The notes beneath the pieces are model-generated. The model was given only the letters and a program-made list of their open reading frames with translations. It was not told where the DNA came from and made no database searches. The translations under genes were made by a program, and so were the position numbers. Shown here one piece after another: positions 54,753-63,768 of a stretch of 64,000 nucleotides of DNA (the first letter of the stretch is position 1; each line of letters opens with the position of its first letter). This stretch comes from Bacillus mobilis (GTDB lineage: Bacteria > Bacillota > Bacilli > Bacillales > Bacillaceae_G), in contig NZ_MACF01000130.1 of assembly GCF_001884045.1 (NCBI RefSeq), forward strand, positions 1-64,000. The letters run 5' to 3'.

Positions 54753-56823
54753 AATAGTTTCTCGACCCACTTTCATCTCTAGGTATATATGGTGCCTCTT
54801 TTAGCTTCATTGGCTTATTTCTTAATACTTGAATCCAAATTCGAATTGCAGAAATTAATACAGCAATTACAACTATCATAAAAATCCCACAAAGTGCTGC
54901 ATCAATATAATCATTGAAAATAATTTGTTTCATTTGAGCGACATTTTTAGCTGGTGCTAACACTTTCCCCTCATCTAATGCACCTTGAAATACCTTTGCA
55001 TGAGATAGAAATCCTATTTTAGGGTTTTCATGAAATAGCTTTTGATAACCCGCCGTCATCGTTACAATAAGCAATCCGACAGTTGGAATAAGTGTCACCC
55101 ACACATATGCCTTTTTCCCCATTTTGAACAAAATTGTCGTTCCAAGTAATAATGCAATACCTGCTAACATTTGGTTTGCAATACCGAATAGTGGCCATAA
55201 TGTATTAATTCCACCAAGCGGATCTACTACCCCTTGATATAAGAAATAACCCCATCCTAATACACATAACGTTGTAGCTATTACATTTGCTAATGTAGAA
55301 TCCGTTTTCCCAAATGGCTTATATACATGTCCTAAAATATCTTGAATCATAAATCGGCCTACACGCGTTCCAGCATCAATTGTTGTTAAAATGAATAGTG
55401 CTTCAAAGAGGATTGCAAAATGATACCAAAAGGCCATCATGGCCGTTCCACCTATTACTTGTGAGAAAATATATGCCATACCTATCGCTAACGTCGGTGC
55501 GCCACCTGTACGTGATAAAATCGTTTGCTCTCCAACGTTTACAGCGAGATCTTTTAGTTCATTTGGTGTAATAGCAAACCCCCATGAAGAAATAACTTGA
55601 GCTGCCTGCGAGACATCCGTACCGATAAGTGCTGCGGGACTATTAATCGCAAAATAAGTTCCTGGTGTTAATACACAAGCTGCAATCATCGCCATCGCGG
55701 CTACAAATGACTCCATTAACATTGCTCCATAACCAATTGGTTGTGCGTGTCCCTCTTGTTCAATCATCTTTGGTGTCGTACCTGATGAAACGAGAGCATG
55801 GAATCCAGACACCGCACCACAAGCAATTGTAATAAATAAGAACGGGAATAAGTTTCCAGAGAAAACAGGACCTGTTCCATCGATAAATTTCGAAACTGCT
55901 GGCATTTGTAAATCTGGTGCTACAATTAAAATACCGATTGCTAATCCAACAATTGTCCCGACTTTTAAAAATGTGCTTAAATAATCACGTGGTGCTAAAA
56001 GCATCCAAACTGGTAATGCCGATGCGATAAACCCATATACAATAAGCATAATAGCAATCGTTTCACCGCTAAATGTGAACATACTTGCAAGTGTTGGATG
56101 TTCTGCTACATACTGTCCTCCAATAAGAGACAGTATAAGTAGAATAATTCCGATTACTGACCCTTCACCAACCCGTCCAGGCCTAATGTAGCGCATGTAC
56201 ACTCCCATTAAAATAGCGATAGGAATCGTTGCTGCTATCGTAAACATTCCCCAAGGACTTCCTACAAGCGCCTTTACTACTACTAATGCTAATACCGCTA
56301 ATAAAATAATCATAATGCCTAAAATACCTATCATTGCAATAAGCCCTGTAACAGGACCAATCTCATCTTTAATCATTTCCCCTAAAGATTTACCATTCCG
56401 TCTCATTGAAGCAAATAAAATTACAAAATCTTGCACAGCTCCAGCAACAACTACCCCAACAATAATCCATATTGTCCCTGGTAAATACCCCATTTGCGCC
56501 GCCAAAATCGGTCCTACTAAAGGGCCTGCCCCAGCAATGGCCGCAAAATGATGTCCAAATAATACCCACTTATTTGTCGGAACATAATCTTTTCCATCAT
56601 TTAAAGTATGGGCTGGCGTTTGCCGATTATTATCTAAACCGAATACCTTTCTCGCTATAAATCTACTATAAAAGCGATAAGCAACTGCATACACACATAC
56701 CGCAGCTACTAAGAGCCACACGGCATTAATAGTTTCACCTTGTGATAAAGCTATTACACCAAAAGCACCTGCTCCTACTGCTGCAATAACTCCCCAAAGT
56801 AAAATCGACTTCAATGTTTTCAC
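54745..56823 (-). CDS. cstA: CstA-family pyruvate/peptide transporter
   Basis: 692-residue membrane protein with about 16-18 helices. Family signatures: 'YVPTNKWVLFGHHFAAIAGAGPLVGP', 'GAVQDFVILFASMRRNGKSLGE' and 'FGIANQMLAGIALLLG'. CstA homologues take up peptides, and BtsT/CstA of E. coli take up pyruvate. The start is GTG at 56823 with GGGGGG upstream. It is followed by an overlapping ybdD and preceded by a LytTR regulator on the same strand, the same logic as E. coli BtsSR-btsT but without the kinase. Confidence 0.92.
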   Translation of the reverse strand: MKTLKSILLWGVIAAVGAGAFGVIALSQGETINAVWLLVAAVCVYAVAYRFYSRFIARKVFGLDNNRQTPAHTLNDGKDYVPTNKWVLFGHHFAAIAGAGPLVGPILAAQMGYLPGTIWIIVGVVVAGAVQDFVILFASMRRNGKSLGEMIKDEIGPVTGLIAMIGILGIMIILLAVLALVVVKALVGSPWGMFTIAATIPIAILMGVYMRYIRPGRVGEGSVIGIILLILSLIGGQYVAEHPTLASMFTFSGETIAIMLIVYGFIASALPVWMLLAPRDYLSTFLKVGTIVGLAIGILIVAPDLQMPAVSKFIDGTGPVFSGNLFPFLFITIACGAVSGFHALVSSGTTPKMIEQEGHAQPIGYGAMLMESFVAAMAMIAACVLTPGTYFAINSPAALIGTDVSQAAQVISSWGFAITPNELKDLAVNVGEQTILSRTGGAPTLAIGMAYIFSQVIGGTAMMAFWYHFAILFEALFILTTIDAGTRVGRFMIQDILGHVYKPFGKTDSTLANVIATTLCVLGWGYFLYQGVVDPLGGINTLWPLFGIANQMLAGIALLLGTTILFKMGKKAYVWVTLIPTVGLLIVTMTAGYQKLFHENPKIGFLSHAKVFQGALDEGKVLAPAKNVAQMKQIIFNDYIDAALCGIFMIVVIAVLISAIRIWIQVLRNKPMKLKEAPYIPRDESGSRNYYA

Positions 56824-56944
56824 ATACAATCCCCCCAATACTATTGCTTAGTGGGATTGTACTAAATTTTCTGAATATTTTATTTGAATCCTCCTTATCA
56901 TGAAGGATTTTTAGTTTATCATGTTAAAAATTTCGCATTATCTA

Positions 56945-57661
56945 CTATAATTCTATTTTATTTCGAAGTTTTTTCACGTAATTCCGACTAACTGGAATCG
57001 GTTGCTCATCATATTTATCTAAATACAAATTATATGTGCCATTATAATAAGGTTTTAGTTCTTGTACATATGACATATTAATTAAATAACTTTTATGTAC
57101 GCGTAAAAAATCATATGCATTTAACTTATTTTCCAGCTCCTGAAGTGTATATGTTGAAATATACTGATTATTCGTTGTATAAATTGAAACCGTTTTGTTC
57201 TCCTTATTTTTGCTTATATATACAATATCTTCAGGGAAAATATATCTAATCCCCTCTTGACCTTCTATCGGTAGTTTTCGCAAATAACTCTTTGCTTTCT
57301 CGCCGTGCTCTTTACACATTCTATATAAAAGGAATTGCAAATCTTCCTCACGAAATGGGCGTAGTAAATAATAGAATGCTTGAAAACGAAATGCCGTAAT
57401 CGACTCTTCTATATCTTCACCCATAAAAATCAATTTCGTATAACAATTTACTTCCCGTAATAAACTCGCATATTCAAAACCAGTTCCATCTAGTAATTTT
57501 GAATTCAAGAAAACAAAATCTGGTGTATGCTTTTTCATGATAAATAATGATTCTGTTCCCGTATTTGCTTCAAAACATTCTACATTCTTTATATTTTCAG
57601 TGAATTTTTCAGCTAAACTTCTTCGCTCTTCTACTTCTTCCATGATCAGTAAAATTTTCAT
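56945..57661 (-). CDS. LytTR-type regulator with degenerate receiver domain
   Basis: 238 residues. The N-terminal receiver-like fold (1-115) lacks key residues: Asn 53 replaces the phospho-acceptor Asp ('FVFLN'), Arg 101 replaces the conserved Lys ('LLRPF') and the acidic pair is Glu-Glu. The C-terminal LytTR DNA-binding domain (about 135-238) is intact ('LRVHKSYLINMSYVQEL'). It lies 121 bases upstream of cstA and presumably controls it, but probably not by phosphorylation. The start at 57661 follows AGGTGGTTGAGGA. Confidence 0.88.
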   Translation of the reverse strand: MKILLIMEEVEERRSLAEKFTENIKNVECFEANTGTESLFIMKKHTPDFVFLNSKLLDGTGFEYASLLREVNCYTKLIFMGEDIEESITAFRFQAFYYLLRPFREEDLQFLLYRMCKEHGEKAKSYLRKLPIEGQEGIRYIFPEDIVYISKNKENKTVSIYTTNNQYISTYTLQELENKLNAYDFLRVHKSYLINMSYVQELKPYYNGTYNLYLDKYDEQPIPVSRNYVKKLRNKIEL

Positions 57662-57801
57662 TTCCTCAACCACCTAATTCTTTTGTCCATATGTCCTGTT
57701 GTATACATTCGCTTTTATAAGAAACATTCCCTTTTTCTTACTATACCATTATTTATCTAAAAAAACAGAAAAAAGGAAACCACGACGGTTCCCCCCTGCC
57801 C

Positions 57802-57911
57802 TTTTATTCCATTATTTGTAGGTAGTAAAACTCACTGAATGCGAAATTTTACTGCCTCAAAAACACAATTGGTGCTGGCTAATAATCAGTGAGAGATAGC
57901 CCCTCATCTTA
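57802..57911. repeat. degraded bcr1-like repeat at the MFS stop codon
   Basis: About 110 bp starting TTTATTCC. It keeps GGTAGTAAAACTC, ATTTTACTGCCTC, ATTGGTGCTGGC and TAATAATCAGTGAG from the family but has lost the middle. It ends at the stop codon of the minus-strand MFS gene. The pair GGTAGTAAAA / TTTTACTGCC makes a hairpin that could serve as its terminator. Confidence 0.55.
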
Positions 57912-59108
57912 TACTAATTCTCGTTGCTTCGTTTCTTGCCCAAGTACAATTACAGCAACTACACCAATTAAAATTGATCCACAGAAAATCGTAAATATTA
58001 GTGATAATGAAGCCTGTGAAGCAACTAAATATCCTACTAATAGCGGCCCAAGAATACCACCAATACGACCGAATGCTGCTGCCATCCCTGCACCTGTACC
58101 ACGAATAGCTGTTGGATACTGTTCCGGTGTATAAGCATATAAGGCACCCCAAGCACCTAAATTAAAGAAGGATAGTAACATCCCTGCTACGATCAATACT
58201 GTTAATGACTCCGCCACTCCAAACAAGTAAGCACTACACGCTGTACCGATTAAATACGTAACTAAAACAAACTTACGACCAAGCCGTTCAATAAACCAAG
58301 CCGCTGTGAAATATCCCGGCAATTGAGCTAACGTCATAATAAGTACGTACTGGAAACTTTTTATTAAACTAAATCCTTTTAATACCATTACACTAGGTAA
58401 CCAAAGGAACATCCCATAATAGGAAAAGACAACAGAAAACCATAGAATCCATAACATAATTGTTGCCCTACGATATTCTCCAGACCAAACTGACTTTATA
58501 TTTTCAATAACGGATGGTCTTTTTTCAACCTTTTGGAATCTCGGTGAATCCGGTAAATTCCATCTTAAATATAAAGCATATAGTGCCGGAACCGCGCTCA
58601 ACACCATTGCAACTTCCCAACCATATTTCGGAATTACAAAATACGAGATAAGAGCTGCAATTAGCCATCCACCCGCCCAAAAGCTTTCTAATAGCACAAC
58701 TATTTTGCCACGTTCATGTGCCTCAACACTCTCTGATACTAATGTAGAAGCAACTGGAAGCTCTCCACCAAGCCCCATACCAATTAAAAATCGTAACACA
58801 AGGAACATCGCAAGTGTCGTCGTTAAAGCAGTTAAACCACTACCGATAGAAAATAGTAATAATGTAATAATAAAGACTGATTTCCGCCCTATTTTATCTG
58901 ATAGTATTCCAAAAACGAGCGCTCCGACTGCCATACCAATTGAATTAATGCTGCCTATCCAGCCCATTTCTTGCGTACTTAATCCCCAATCTTTTTGCAA
59001 TGCCACCATTACAAATGAAAGCATTCCAACATCCATTGCATCGAATAACCATCCAAGTCCCGCTATTCCAAGTAGCTTTCGCTTCGAAATTTCTTTCACC
59101 TTGCCCAC
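57909..59108 (-). CDS. MFS transporter, NiaP/YceI-like
   Basis: 399 residues, 12 helices. The N-terminus 'LLGIAGLGWLFDAMDVGML' and 'GMGLGGELPVASTLVSE', with MFS motif A 'LSDKIGRKSVF', are close to B. subtilis YceI (NiaP), a niacin importer of the SV2/aromatic-acid:H+ branch. Niacin or another aromatic acid is the likely substrate. I see no obvious NAD-pathway operator upstream. Single gene, bracketed by bcr1-like remnants. Confidence 0.85.
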   Translation of the reverse strand: MGKVKEISKRKLLGIAGLGWLFDAMDVGMLSFVMVALQKDWGLSTQEMGWIGSINSIGMAVGALVFGILSDKIGRKSVFIITLLLFSIGSGLTALTTTLAMFLVLRFLIGMGLGGELPVASTLVSESVEAHERGKIVVLLESFWAGGWLIAALISYFVIPKYGWEVAMVLSAVPALYALYLRWNLPDSPRFQKVEKRPSVIENIKSVWSGEYRRATIMLWILWFSVVFSYYGMFLWLPSVMVLKGFSLIKSFQYVLIMTLAQLPGYFTAAWFIERLGRKFVLVTYLIGTACSAYLFGVAESLTVLIVAGMLLSFFNLGAWGALYAYTPEQYPTAIRGTGAGMAAAFGRIGGILGPLLVGYLVASQASLSLIFTIFCGSILIGVVAVIVLGQETKQRELV

Positions 59109-59230
59109 AAGAAGTCCTCCTTACACAGCTGTCTTTACACATCATTTTACATGTGTGAATTGTATAAGTAAAATACTTTCGTTCAAAAAATTCTCCTTCA
59201 TCATTCCCCAAAAGTAAAATACTTATCACA

Positions 59231-59363
59231 CTATTTGAGGGATGTAAGACTTCCACTTCAAAATTTAGCTGAAGCAAAGAGGTTAGATGGAAAATCAACT
59301 GCCGTTAAACGTCCAATTGGTGAAGGTTAACAATCAGTGGTGGATGAGTAAAACCCCACTTTA
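59231..59363 (+). repeat. degraded bcr1-like repeat
   Basis: Retains GTAAGACTTCCACTTCAAAAT, GCAAAGAGGTTAGATGGA, CAACTGCCGTTAAACG, CCAATTGGTGAAGG and CAATCAGTGGTGGATGA and ends CCCCACTTTAT. It lacks the final TTAAAGTTTCAC segment. It fills the space between the MFS start and the tagA terminator. Confidence 0.7.
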
Positions 59364-59378
59364 TCAAAAATGGACAAA

Positions 59379-59408
59379 TAAAAAAGTAGCGATATTCCGC
59401 TACTTTTT
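59379..59408 (-). terminator. tagA terminator (overlaps the stop codon)
   Basis: Stem AAAAAGTAGCG / CGCTACTTTTT. The right arm is the end of the tagA coding sequence. Confidence 0.8.
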
Positions 59409-60140
59409 CGAACGCATAACTTCTTTTAAAAATTCCGCTAATACTAACTGACGACGCCAGCGTGTTGGATTACTACACAATCTATAAAACCACTCTAAGT
59501 TAATCGCTTGAATCCATTTTGGTGCACGTTTTACCTCTCCAGCCCATACATCTAAACTTCCGCCCACTCCAACAGCCATTTTCGTTTCTAAACGATGCTT
59601 GTTAGTTTGGATAAAGTTTTCTTGTCTCGGGAAACCCAGTGCGACAAGTAATAGATCTGGTTTTGCTTCTTGAATACGAGAAACGATATTCTCTTCTTCG
59701 TCTTGTTTAAAATAACCATCTTGTGTACCCACAATAGATACAGCTGCATACGTCTTCGTTAAATGATCGGCTGCAGCTTGTACAACATGCGGTTTTGCAC
59801 CAAGTAAGAAAACAGATACCGGTTTATTCTCCTCTGATAACTTTGCAAATAGATTACACATTAAATCAAAACCTGCTACACGTTCCTTTACAGGTGTACC
59901 TAACATCCCACTTGCTTTTACAACTCCAATACCATCAGGTGTAATTAAATCTGTATTTAATAATGTTTGATGGAATGCTTCATCCTTTTTTGCACACATA
60001 ACAATTTCAGGATTTGCTGTTACTACCTGAAAAGTATGAGCGTGCTCCAATTCTAGTTGTCCCTTCAAATATTGGACTGTTTCATCCATTGTCATTGTAG
60101 AAAAAGGAACACCTAGAATATCAACCGTTTTTACTTCCAT
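59400..60140 (-). CDS. tagA: WecB/TagA/CpsF-family glycosyltransferase
   Basis: 246-residue GT26 enzyme that adds ManNAc to undecaprenyl-PP-GlcNAc, an early step in wall teichoic acid or related glycan synthesis. Signatures: 'VTANPEIVMCAKKDE', 'LITPDGIGVVKA' and 'VALGFPRQENFIQTN'; the C-terminal 'LEWFYRLCSNPTRWRR' contacts the membrane. It follows a GT4 glycosyltransferase by 15 bases and an O-antigen-ligase-like protein, forming a surface-glycan cluster. Confidence 0.9.
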   Translation of the reverse strand: MEVKTVDILGVPFSTMTMDETVQYLKGQLELEHAHTFQVVTANPEIVMCAKKDEAFHQTLLNTDLITPDGIGVVKASGMLGTPVKERVAGFDLMCNLFAKLSEENKPVSVFLLGAKPHVVQAAADHLTKTYAAVSIVGTQDGYFKQDEEENIVSRIQEAKPDLLLVALGFPRQENFIQTNKHRLETKMAVGVGGSLDVWAGEVKRAPKWIQAINLEWFYRLCSNPTRWRRQLVLAEFLKEVMRSKK

Positions 60141-60155
60141 GATTAACTATCCTCT

Positions 60156-61256
60156 CTATTTCAGTAAAAGTTTTTTATATGCATTATAAGTATCTTCATA
60201 CAAATTCTTTAGCGAGAAATGAGTAGATGCGTGATTATATAAACGATTTCCCATCGCTTCTAATTCACCATTCAACCATTTTTCATGAGCATCTTCTAAT
60301 GCGTTTGCTAACGAGTTTGCATCACCAATTGGTACAATCCATCCATACGTATCATCAACTATTAACTTTTTCATATCACCTACATTTGTTGCAATAGATG
60401 TTAAACGTTGATTAGCCGCTTCTAGTAAAACAAGGGGGAAGCTTTCGCTATAAGAGGTTAACAAATTAATGTGTGCAGATGCATATAGTTCTTTTGAATC
60501 TGTACGGAAACCTAGAAACATCACCTTATCCTCTAAGCCCTTTTGTTTCACCATCTCTTTTAATTCTGCTTCTATAGGCCCATCACCCAGCAAGAGCACC
60601 TTAATATTTGGAATTTTAATTTTTTGTAATGCTTCAAATAAAATATCATGACCTTTGACAGGATGAAGACGTGCTACTTGAACGGCTGTAAATACTCCTT
60701 CATCGATGCCAAATTCACTCTTATCATAAGGTTTTGCTGGAGTACTATCATACTCAATTCCATTATAAACCGTACAAATTTTCTCTTCTGGTACACCTAG
60801 TTTTATTATGTTTCTCTTAAAGTTTTCCGTAATTGCAAAGAATAAATCTACCTTCCTGAAAGAACGTAAATTTAACTTCGTAAATACCCATCCTTTTAAT
60901 CCCCTCTTCATAAAATCCAAAGTTGGATCACTGTGGACAGTCATTATCCATTTCGCTTTTATACCTTTTTTCAAGAGGGAGAGATAGAAATTTGCTCGTG
61001 CGCCATGTGTATGCACAATGTCAAATTGATTTTCATTAATAAATGCCTTTATTTTTGAAAGAATTGATAGGTCGTACCGAGATGATTGGGTAAAAACATG
61101 CACTTGAATACCAAGGTTTCTCGCCTCTCTAGCAATTGCACCTTCTTCAAATACCATTAATTCCACTTCTTCCTTTGAAAATTGAGATAAAAGTGAAATA
61201 ATATGTGTTTTCCCCCCACCTTCTTCTGCACCAGCATTCATATGCAACACTTTCAT
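60156..61256 (-). CDS. family 4 glycosyltransferase
   Basis: 366-residue GT-B fold enzyme. N-terminal 'AGAEEGGGKTHIISLL' and C-terminal nucleotide-sugar site 'LLTSYSESFPLVLLEAANQ' are typical of GT4 (retaining). Cytosolic face of the membrane; donor sugar unknown. It forms an operon with tagA, and lies 78 bases downstream of the polymerase-like gene after an apparent terminator. Likely part of a secondary wall polysaccharide or teichoic acid pathway. Confidence 0.9.
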   Translation of the reverse strand: MKVLHMNAGAEEGGGKTHIISLLSQFSKEEVELMVFEEGAIAREARNLGIQVHVFTQSSRYDLSILSKIKAFINENQFDIVHTHGARANFYLSLLKKGIKAKWIMTVHSDPTLDFMKRGLKGWVFTKLNLRSFRKVDLFFAITENFKRNIIKLGVPEEKICTVYNGIEYDSTPAKPYDKSEFGIDEGVFTAVQVARLHPVKGHDILFEALQKIKIPNIKVLLLGDGPIEAELKEMVKQKGLEDKVMFLGFRTDSKELYASAHINLLTSYSESFPLVLLEAANQRLTSIATNVGDMKKLIVDDTYGWIVPIGDANSLANALEDAHEKWLNGELEAMGNRLYNHASTHFSLKNLYEDTYNAYKKLLLK

Positions 61257-61296
61257 TTCTTACATCCCCCATTTTTTTCTTTTTATTTACTATAAC

Positions 61297-61332
61297 AAAA
61301 TAAAAGCTAACATATGCTAGCTTTTATTTTTC
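61297..61332 (-). terminator. terminator after the O-antigen-ligase-like gene
   Basis: Stem AAATAAAAGCTA / TAGCTTTTATTT between the ligase-like gene and the GT4 gene in the minus direction; it may attenuate the downstream operon. Confidence 0.75.
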
Positions 61333-61334
61333 TA

Positions 61335-62735
61335 TCATTCAATTTCCAAGTCAACGATTAAATATGCCATGATTAATACTAAGAAGAAACTCACTCCAGG
61401 TGACATTAAAATATGACCAGCTATAAATGAGATACCTAATCCAAGAAGTATTGCTGCAATCACCATTGCATATTTCACGGTGAATATTTGTTTAAATTTA
61501 GTAAATATACATGCAATAAATCTAATGCCAAAGTATAGGAATGGAATTACAAATAAAATGAACCCTATAATTCCGAAAGAATAGAACCAATCGTGAAAGT
61601 CACGTTCAATTAATTTCGGCTCTGCTTTATAGTTACCAGCATAACCCATACCTAATAATTTTTGAGACATTGGGGCTTCTTTATAGAAATCTTTATACAT
61701 TTGTTCAAATAATTGACGCCCACTAAAAATAATAGCTTGCGTTTCTTCTTTTTTCTCTGCAACTTTTTCTTTTTCTTTTTCTTTCACTTTTTCTTTTTCT
61801 GTAACAGGAGGTTTATGCTCTTTAGCTTCCTCTTTCTTTTTCTCTTCCTTTTTCGCTGTCTGTTGTTCTTCAATTAATTGAACATGAATCCCCATATTTT
61901 TTAGAAATGGTGAAAAAGGTGTATATGCCATGATTCCTACAAAAACAGTCATTGCAATAAAACCATTTAATAAGTATATATTTTTCTTTCCTTTTTTACC
62001 TTGTATAAAACCTTGAATAAAGCACATAACAACTGCAATAGCCATTGTTGCATAGATTGCTCCTATACCAACCTTCGTACCAACTGCAAATAATGAAAAA
62101 ACAACTAAAATAGAAGGAATCCAATAGTATATTTTGCTCATACTTTTTGTTTTTTCAATTGAATATAAAATAACAATCGGACACATGATGGCTAAAATAG
62201 ATCCTAACTCATTACCTGCATAAAACCAACCGCGTGATCCTAATTTTAACCATTCATAATTATTGTAATCTGTTCCAGTTGCAATCGAAGCTACCATTAC
62301 TATTCCAATAATTAATGATGCATACGTAATATAGTCACGCATTTTTGAATGACCTTTTTCTTTTAAGGACTTAAATACAAATACATAACAAGTAAGCATA
62401 ACAAACGGATATAAAGCTTTTGCTATAAATTTAATTTCCTCTGAAAGTACCATAGGATCTTTTGTAAGCTTATTATTTACCAATCCAATGGTGAAGACTA
62501 TTCCTACTAAGATTATATACAATATATATTTTATATTTCCTTGTTTCTTCGTTTGAATTAAAATATATATCCCACTTAGGAACATAACGAATAAGCGTGT
62601 AATAACTCCAATGGTCGTATCAATTTTTAAAACCATGATACAGAATGCCGTGAGCAAGTCTAAAATTGGTTGCAACAAAATAAAGATTAATAGAAAATTT
62701 TCAAATTTATTACCTTTACTATTTTCGCTTAACAT
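61335..62735 (-). CDS. O-antigen ligase/polymerase-like membrane protein
   Basis: 466 residues, about 11-12 helices, Wzy/O-antigen-ligase type by topology and the 'FSGRQLFEQMYKDF' loop. It contains an unusual Lys/Glu-rich low-complexity insertion (about 288-335), presumably in the large extracellular loop. It should polymerise or ligate a glycan made by the adjacent GT4 and TagA enzymes. GGAGG lies upstream of the ATG. Confidence 0.8.
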   Translation of the reverse strand: MLSENSKGNKFENFLLIFILLQPILDLLTAFCIMVLKIDTTIGVITRLFVMFLSGIYILIQTKKQGNIKYILYIILVGIVFTIGLVNNKLTKDPMVLSEEIKFIAKALYPFVMLTCYVFVFKSLKEKGHSKMRDYITYASLIIGIVMVASIATGTDYNNYEWLKLGSRGWFYAGNELGSILAIMCPIVILYSIEKTKSMSKIYYWIPSILVVFSLFAVGTKVGIGAIYATMAIAVVMCFIQGFIQGKKGKKNIYLLNGFIAMTVFVGIMAYTPFSPFLKNMGIHVQLIEEQQTAKKEEKKKEEAKEHKPPVTEKEKVKEKEKEKVAEKKEETQAIIFSGRQLFEQMYKDFYKEAPMSQKLLGMGYAGNYKAEPKLIERDFHDWFYSFGIIGFILFVIPFLYFGIRFIACIFTKFKQIFTVKYAMVIAAILLGLGISFIAGHILMSPGVSFFLVLIMAYLIVDLEIE

Positions 62736-62881
62736 CTAGAACCTCCATAACTATTACCTAATTTCAATCTATACTGTTAATATTTTTTCTTATCTCAAAT
62801 ATTTATTATAACATATATTTTTTAATTAAACGTCTCACATTTCTCCCCAATCTTACCTTATAGAAAAAAGCATATTTGCAT

Positions 62882-62897
62882 TTTCAAGCGCTTTCTT
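62882..62897. promoter_or_regulatory. candidate CcpA (cre) site
   Basis: On the minus strand AGAAAGCGCTTGAAAA resembles the cre consensus (TGWAANCGNWNNCW) except at the first base. It lies about 110 bases upstream of the TRIC-like gene. Speculative. Confidence 0.3.
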
Positions 62898-63005
62898 TCC
62901 TCATTTTTTCTTTTTTTCTACATGTAAAGAAAATGCATTGTTATTTACATAACTTTAGTGTATATTTTTTCTCTGGAACATCTTTAGGAGGAAGGGATTA
63001 CAGCA

Positions 63006-63638
63006 ATGTTATTAATCGATATATTTACGTTTCTTGGCATTATCGCCGCTGCTATTTCTGGTACATTAGTTGGTTTAAAAAAAGATTTAGATTTATTCGG
63101 TGTCCTTTGTTTAGCTGTAGCCACTGCGCTCGGCGGCGGTATTATTCGTGATATTATGATCGGTAACCTGCCTCCTGTCGCATTTGTTAAACCCATTTAC
63201 TTTTTCGTAAGTGTATTATCAGCATTATTTACTTGTATGTTTTTTGAGCGTATCAATAAACTGCAAGTCGTTATTATGCTTTCTGATGCTGTTGGCTTAG
63301 GTGTTTTTACTGCTATTGGTGCAAATGCGGCAATGTCACATCATGTTGACGCCTCATTTTTAGTTGTTTCAATGGGAGTCATTACAGGTATTGGAGGCGG
63401 TATTTTGCGTGACATTTGCGCTCAAGATATCCCCTACGTATTCCGAAAAGAGATTTACGCAATCGCTTCTATTTTAGGAGCAATTAGTTTCCTAATCACA
63501 TATGCAATGGGGGCACACGTATTAGCTTTCTATGTCTGTTTATTAGTAACATTCATTATTCGTGTTGTCACTGTAATATATAATGTACATTTCCCAGTTT
63601 TCTTTAAAACACATGCTAAAATTAATAAAGGCCATTAA
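63006..63638 (+). CDS. TRIC-type/UPF0126 cation channel protein
   Basis: 210 residues with seven helices arranged as two related halves. Family repeats 'GTLVGLKKDLDLFGVLCLAVATALGGGIIRDI' and 'ITGIGGGILRDI' each carry the Gly-rich, Arg/Asp motif of bacterial TRIC (trimeric intracellular cation) channels. Probably conducts K+. AGGAGG precedes the ATG at a rather long distance. Single gene. Confidence 0.85.
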   Translation: MLLIDIFTFLGIIAAAISGTLVGLKKDLDLFGVLCLAVATALGGGIIRDIMIGNLPPVAFVKPIYFFVSVLSALFTCMFFERINKLQVVIMLSDAVGLGVFTAIGANAAMSHHVDASFLVVSMGVITGIGGGILRDICAQDIPYVFRKEIYAIASILGAISFLITYAMGAHVLAFYVCLLVTFIIRVVTVIYNVHFPVFFKTHAKINKGH

Positions 63639-63668
63639 GAGAATTCTGCATAGAATTCTCTTAATTTA
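63634..63668 (+). terminator. terminator of the TRIC-like gene
   Basis: Stem ATTAAGAGAATTCT / AGAATTCTCTTAAT at the stop codon. Confidence 0.85.
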
Positions 63669-63737
63669 TATACTATTCTACACACTAATGTAGAGTAATT
63701 GTATATAAAAATATATAATTATATCAGAACCAAAAAT

Positions 63738-63753
63738 TGAAAACGCTTTACAA
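63738..63753 (+). promoter_or_regulatory. cre-like sequence upstream of hemAT
   Basis: TTGAAAACGCTTTACA resembles a cre site apart from one extra base in the right half. It is 15 bases upstream of the hemAT translation start. Low confidence. Confidence 0.3.
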
Positions 63754-63768
63754 ACAGGGGGAAGAACA

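Noticed and set aside
56885-56912. Hairpin between the LytTR gene and cstA as a terminator
   Set aside because: The T-run follows only in the plus direction, opposite to both genes, and the stem has a bulge; it is not a convincing terminator for the LytTR gene.
58705-59217. 170-codon open frame opposite the NiaP-like gene
   Set aside because: Antisense shadow that runs on into intergenic DNA; no ribosome binding site.
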